In this document: positions 61,213 to 64,000 of the stretch, in pieces
How positions within the stretch are numbered: position 1 is the first letter of the stretch
How the letters are laid out: every line of letters starts with the position of its first letter
NCBI GenBank assembly: GCA_018697195.1
Contig: CM031857.1
Location: 58,939,472-59,003,471 of the forward strand
Direction: 5' to 3'
Origin: Certhia americana
Lineage: Eukaryota; Chordata; Aves; Passeriformes; Certhiidae
Length of the DNA stretch: 64,000 nt
Notes under the pieces: model-generated
Told to the model about the DNA's origin: nothing
Database searches by the model: none
The model's input: the letters and a program-made list of their open reading frames with translations, nothing else
Position numbers and translations under genes: made by a program

Positions 61213-64000
61213 TAGAATTAATGGAAAACTAATGGAGAACTAATGGGAAAATAAAGGATTTCAGAAGAAGTGTAGACATCCATGACAAAGAGCTAATAAG
61301 AAAGACTCCTTTAAAGAAAGAGGAAAAAATTTAGTCATCATGTCTTAATGTAGACATCAAAACTGTTTTATGATTTGCTCTGTTAATATCTGTTTCTTTT
61401 TTTTTTTTCTTTCCATTGACTGAATATTAAGGTTCTGAGTGACTAATTGAGATATATACAAGACTTCATATTTCTATACTACTAGTTTTTATGACTAAAA
61501 GATATCTAAGAATAGGAGAAAAAATGCACCATCAAATCTAATGTGACAAAATTGTTTCTTCTGAGACAAGAGATATTAGTGTAGAATATGTTGCTTGAAG
61601 CACCCACAAATTTTTTTAGAATAAAAGACTGCAGGAAAATTTTCCCACATACAAATATTCAATGTGTATAAGATAAACCAATTATCTGCCTCTTTCTTTT
61701 CTTAATCTGTCTCAACCAAAATTTTTTTTTTTTTTAAACTATTGTAATAGAACGAAGCAATAAGTATAGAAAATGTTTTAGGAATTTTACAGGCTCATTC
61801 TCAGGCTCAGTATAATAGACTTGCAGCATATGATTTTTTTTATCTAACTAATAGGTGTTGTTACATTTTTGTCATGCTACTTCAAGTTTTGTGGCCTCTG
61901 AAGAACACCAGTTGTTTCAGGTGACAGAAGAAACCTTGGTAGATTTCAGATATGCATCTAACCTGTTCCAGTTCGTAAATCCACATCACGTACATGCTTT
62001 GTCTGTGTACTTTTTCTGAAGCAGTTTGGCATGAAAGTCTGAAAGAGCAATAATAATAAAGCATTCCTTCCCTAGTTTCAAAGTAATGATAATGACACAC
62101 TAACAAACATGAAACTAAAGTATCCAATGTTTCAATAATGACCTTTCTGATAAACTACAGGGTAAGATTTTTATTGCAGATGCATGAAACATGGATAAGA
62201 CTGTTAAGATGTTAAAAGACAGGATTGAATTTCAAATTATTGTAATAAATTGGAGAAAATAAGGATGAAATTAAGTACGGTAATCTCCATTTTTATAAGG
62301 TTAGACAGAATAATTATCTATTCACATACTAGGCTTTTGATTAGGTAGTTAGCAGTAAGAGGTAAACATTCTAGGGCATCTCTTATGAAGTATGAGCAGT
62401 GTTTTATCATGTAAAATAGAAGGAGCAAAGCTTCCAACATTTTAAGCATTATATTTTATGAGAGATATAAAGAAAATACAATCCCCCAAAAAAGCACAGG
62501 AATAATCTCGAAAATATGAGGAACAAAAGAAGATGGAAAGAACTGGCATCATTTTCCCTAGAAAATCAAGAAAGTACATTCTGAATCATATTCATATCCA
62601 TAGAAAGCTGATATGGAGAGGAAGGGAATAATCAAGTGTAGGATTGGATAGGATACACTTGTTTCTCAAGTATAGGATTTTAAAAAAGAAGATAGAAACT
62701 GGAAATGCTGGAAGAAAAAGTTTGGTTAGGCACAAACATTTTAATGTTAAAAGTAGTGATACTCCACCAACTGCACTGGAACAGTTTGAGGTTACAGAAA
62801 CAGGCTTGATTAATTGTGTGTGTTTTCCATGTACGTGTGCTGCACAGTTAATAACTAGAGTTTTCACTGAGTAGATGAATTATTCTAGTGGCCAAAACTT
62901 TGTCATCAATAAATATTTTCTCCTGGAAGATATTTTAATGTGTTTGTTTATTTGTTTTTCTGCTTATTGGGGGATGCATTTTCAATGCTGTCAATACTAA
63001 CTCAAAATGACTGAAAATTTTTTATGTTTTAGTTCTCTATGTTAAAATTTAGATAACTTAAGGGAGCCTTAGTTTTTCATTGTGATATATGTGTATTTCC
63101 TAACACTTTGACAACATACAGACTTGCAAATTTGGCACCTGAATGTCTATACACCAAAATCACTCTTTAAACAAATAACAAAGTTCTCCAAAATTGCTGA
63201 AGGCAGACAATTCCAAAATACAATTCTTCAGCCAACTTATTTTCATGTTCATATGCTAAATTTAGTCTGTATGTTGCTGTGGAAGTTGTGGAGTTTTCCT
63301 CAGTGGAGTCTTTAAAAACAGTTCGAAGAATCATCCAGCAACAGTGATGAATTGTCTGGTGTTTGAAATATGTGTTCATTCTTGTGGTTTGCTCTAATTA
63401 GTCAATTTATTCTAAAGTTGCCTAATACATGAGGGAAAGATGAAACAGAAGAGTCTATATATGATATACTAACTGTATAGAAACTCTTTTTTATTTTTTT
63501 TTTTTTTTAATAATATATTACAGAGAGAATAGCAATGATCATGGCATTTCCTTTTGCAACAGAAGTCCCAGAAAAAAGTGTAAAGTGGTCATGCTCAGAG
63601 AAGGGCTTAAATTATCATCAGTTTCATGGGTAGGTGAGGGAAAGAATCAATTTGATTTTAGAAAGAAAGAATAAGACGTTCAGAAAGTTGTGCTAAATTT
63701 TTCCTTACAATCTAGGTCAACAAATTTATTGAGAAAGACAAAACAGAAGTCAGAGATAATGATAAGAAACATCTTTACCATATTCTCAGTATCAAATGTC
63801 ATCTGATAGCTTGGGGATGTGAGACTTCAAGCAAAAGAGATGATCAGAGAGTCTCATTCTGGATGAAAAGGTGAACGCCTTAAATGCAATAATAGACAAT
63901 GCAGAGACTATAGCCAACATTTTCCTAATTTATACTCTTACTTTTTTTTTTTAATTTATATTGGAAGAAGTGCCATATTTTTCTCAAAATTTTTCCTATC

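Larger units (their letters stand above)
54727..64000. other. 9.3-kb AT-rich desert, no gene or transposon recognised
   Basis: The longest interval without an identified element. It holds only simple repeats (56485-56512, 56866-56966, 60170-60215, 60441-60461), a G-rich patch (61168-61212) and one block with conserved-element texture (59500-59720). All open frames are 60-91 codons without domains, several in mirror pairs (for example 62592-62867 minus with 62644-62874 plus). Confidence 0.55.

Overview
This is vertebrate nuclear DNA, most likely from a passerine bird. It is AT-rich and gene-poor, and the transposable elements are the main evidence for the host. There are at least nine decayed CR1 non-LTR retrotransposon fragments, the dominant bird LINE. 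Two short elements join a tRNA-Ile-like head to a CR1-like tail, the architecture of the songbird SINE family TguSINE1. Several pieces look like avian endogenous-retrovirus LTRs. I recognise no L1 or Alu-type element, no bacterial operon, no phage gene and no CRISPR array. Family names come from memory of bird repeat consensus sequences and were not searched.

I find no intact protein-coding gene. Open frames are mostly 60-100 codons, as expected by chance in AT-rich DNA, and the longest (143, 126, 123 and 108 codons) lie inside repeats, a hexanucleotide satellite or GC-rich retroviral debris. The window is therefore an intergenic desert or the inside of a very large intron. Two places (about 40.4-41.1 kb and 53.6-54.1 kb) contain short stretches that read like decayed or cryptic coding sequence, but I cannot assign them.

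Layout: 0-0.2 kb, an LTR-associated avian repeat fragment. 1.7-7.2 kb, a CR1 tail, two SINEs and another CR1 tail. 13.1 kb, CR1 (minus). 19.3-22.1 kb, two plus-strand CR1 copies, one of about 1.2 kb retaining reverse-transcriptase motifs. 25.3-26.3 kb, a purine-rich tract and a GC-rich island with short direct and inverted repeats. 27.9 kb, CR1 tail. 28.9-29.0 kb, a GATATA array containing a 10-N assembly gap. 33.1-38.3 kb, a cluster of retroviral pieces including two GC-rich segments sharing an inverted 43-bp core. 43.7-44.2 kb, an ERVL-like LTR (minus). 48.3-49.2 kb, an old CR1 with a second CR1 abutting it in the opposite orientation. 51.4 kb, CR1 tail. 52.4-52.8 kb, a probable solo LTR (minus). 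54.6 kb, CR1 tail. The rest, including nearly all of 54.7-64 kb, is AT-rich single-copy-looking DNA with simple repeats.

Several non-repeat blocks (16.8-17.1, 29.85-30.06, 50.2-50.6, 51.8-52.0 and 59.5-59.7 kb) have the texture of conserved non-coding sequence and are the best candidates for function. That is an inference needing alignment. I did not find a convincing new biological system here.
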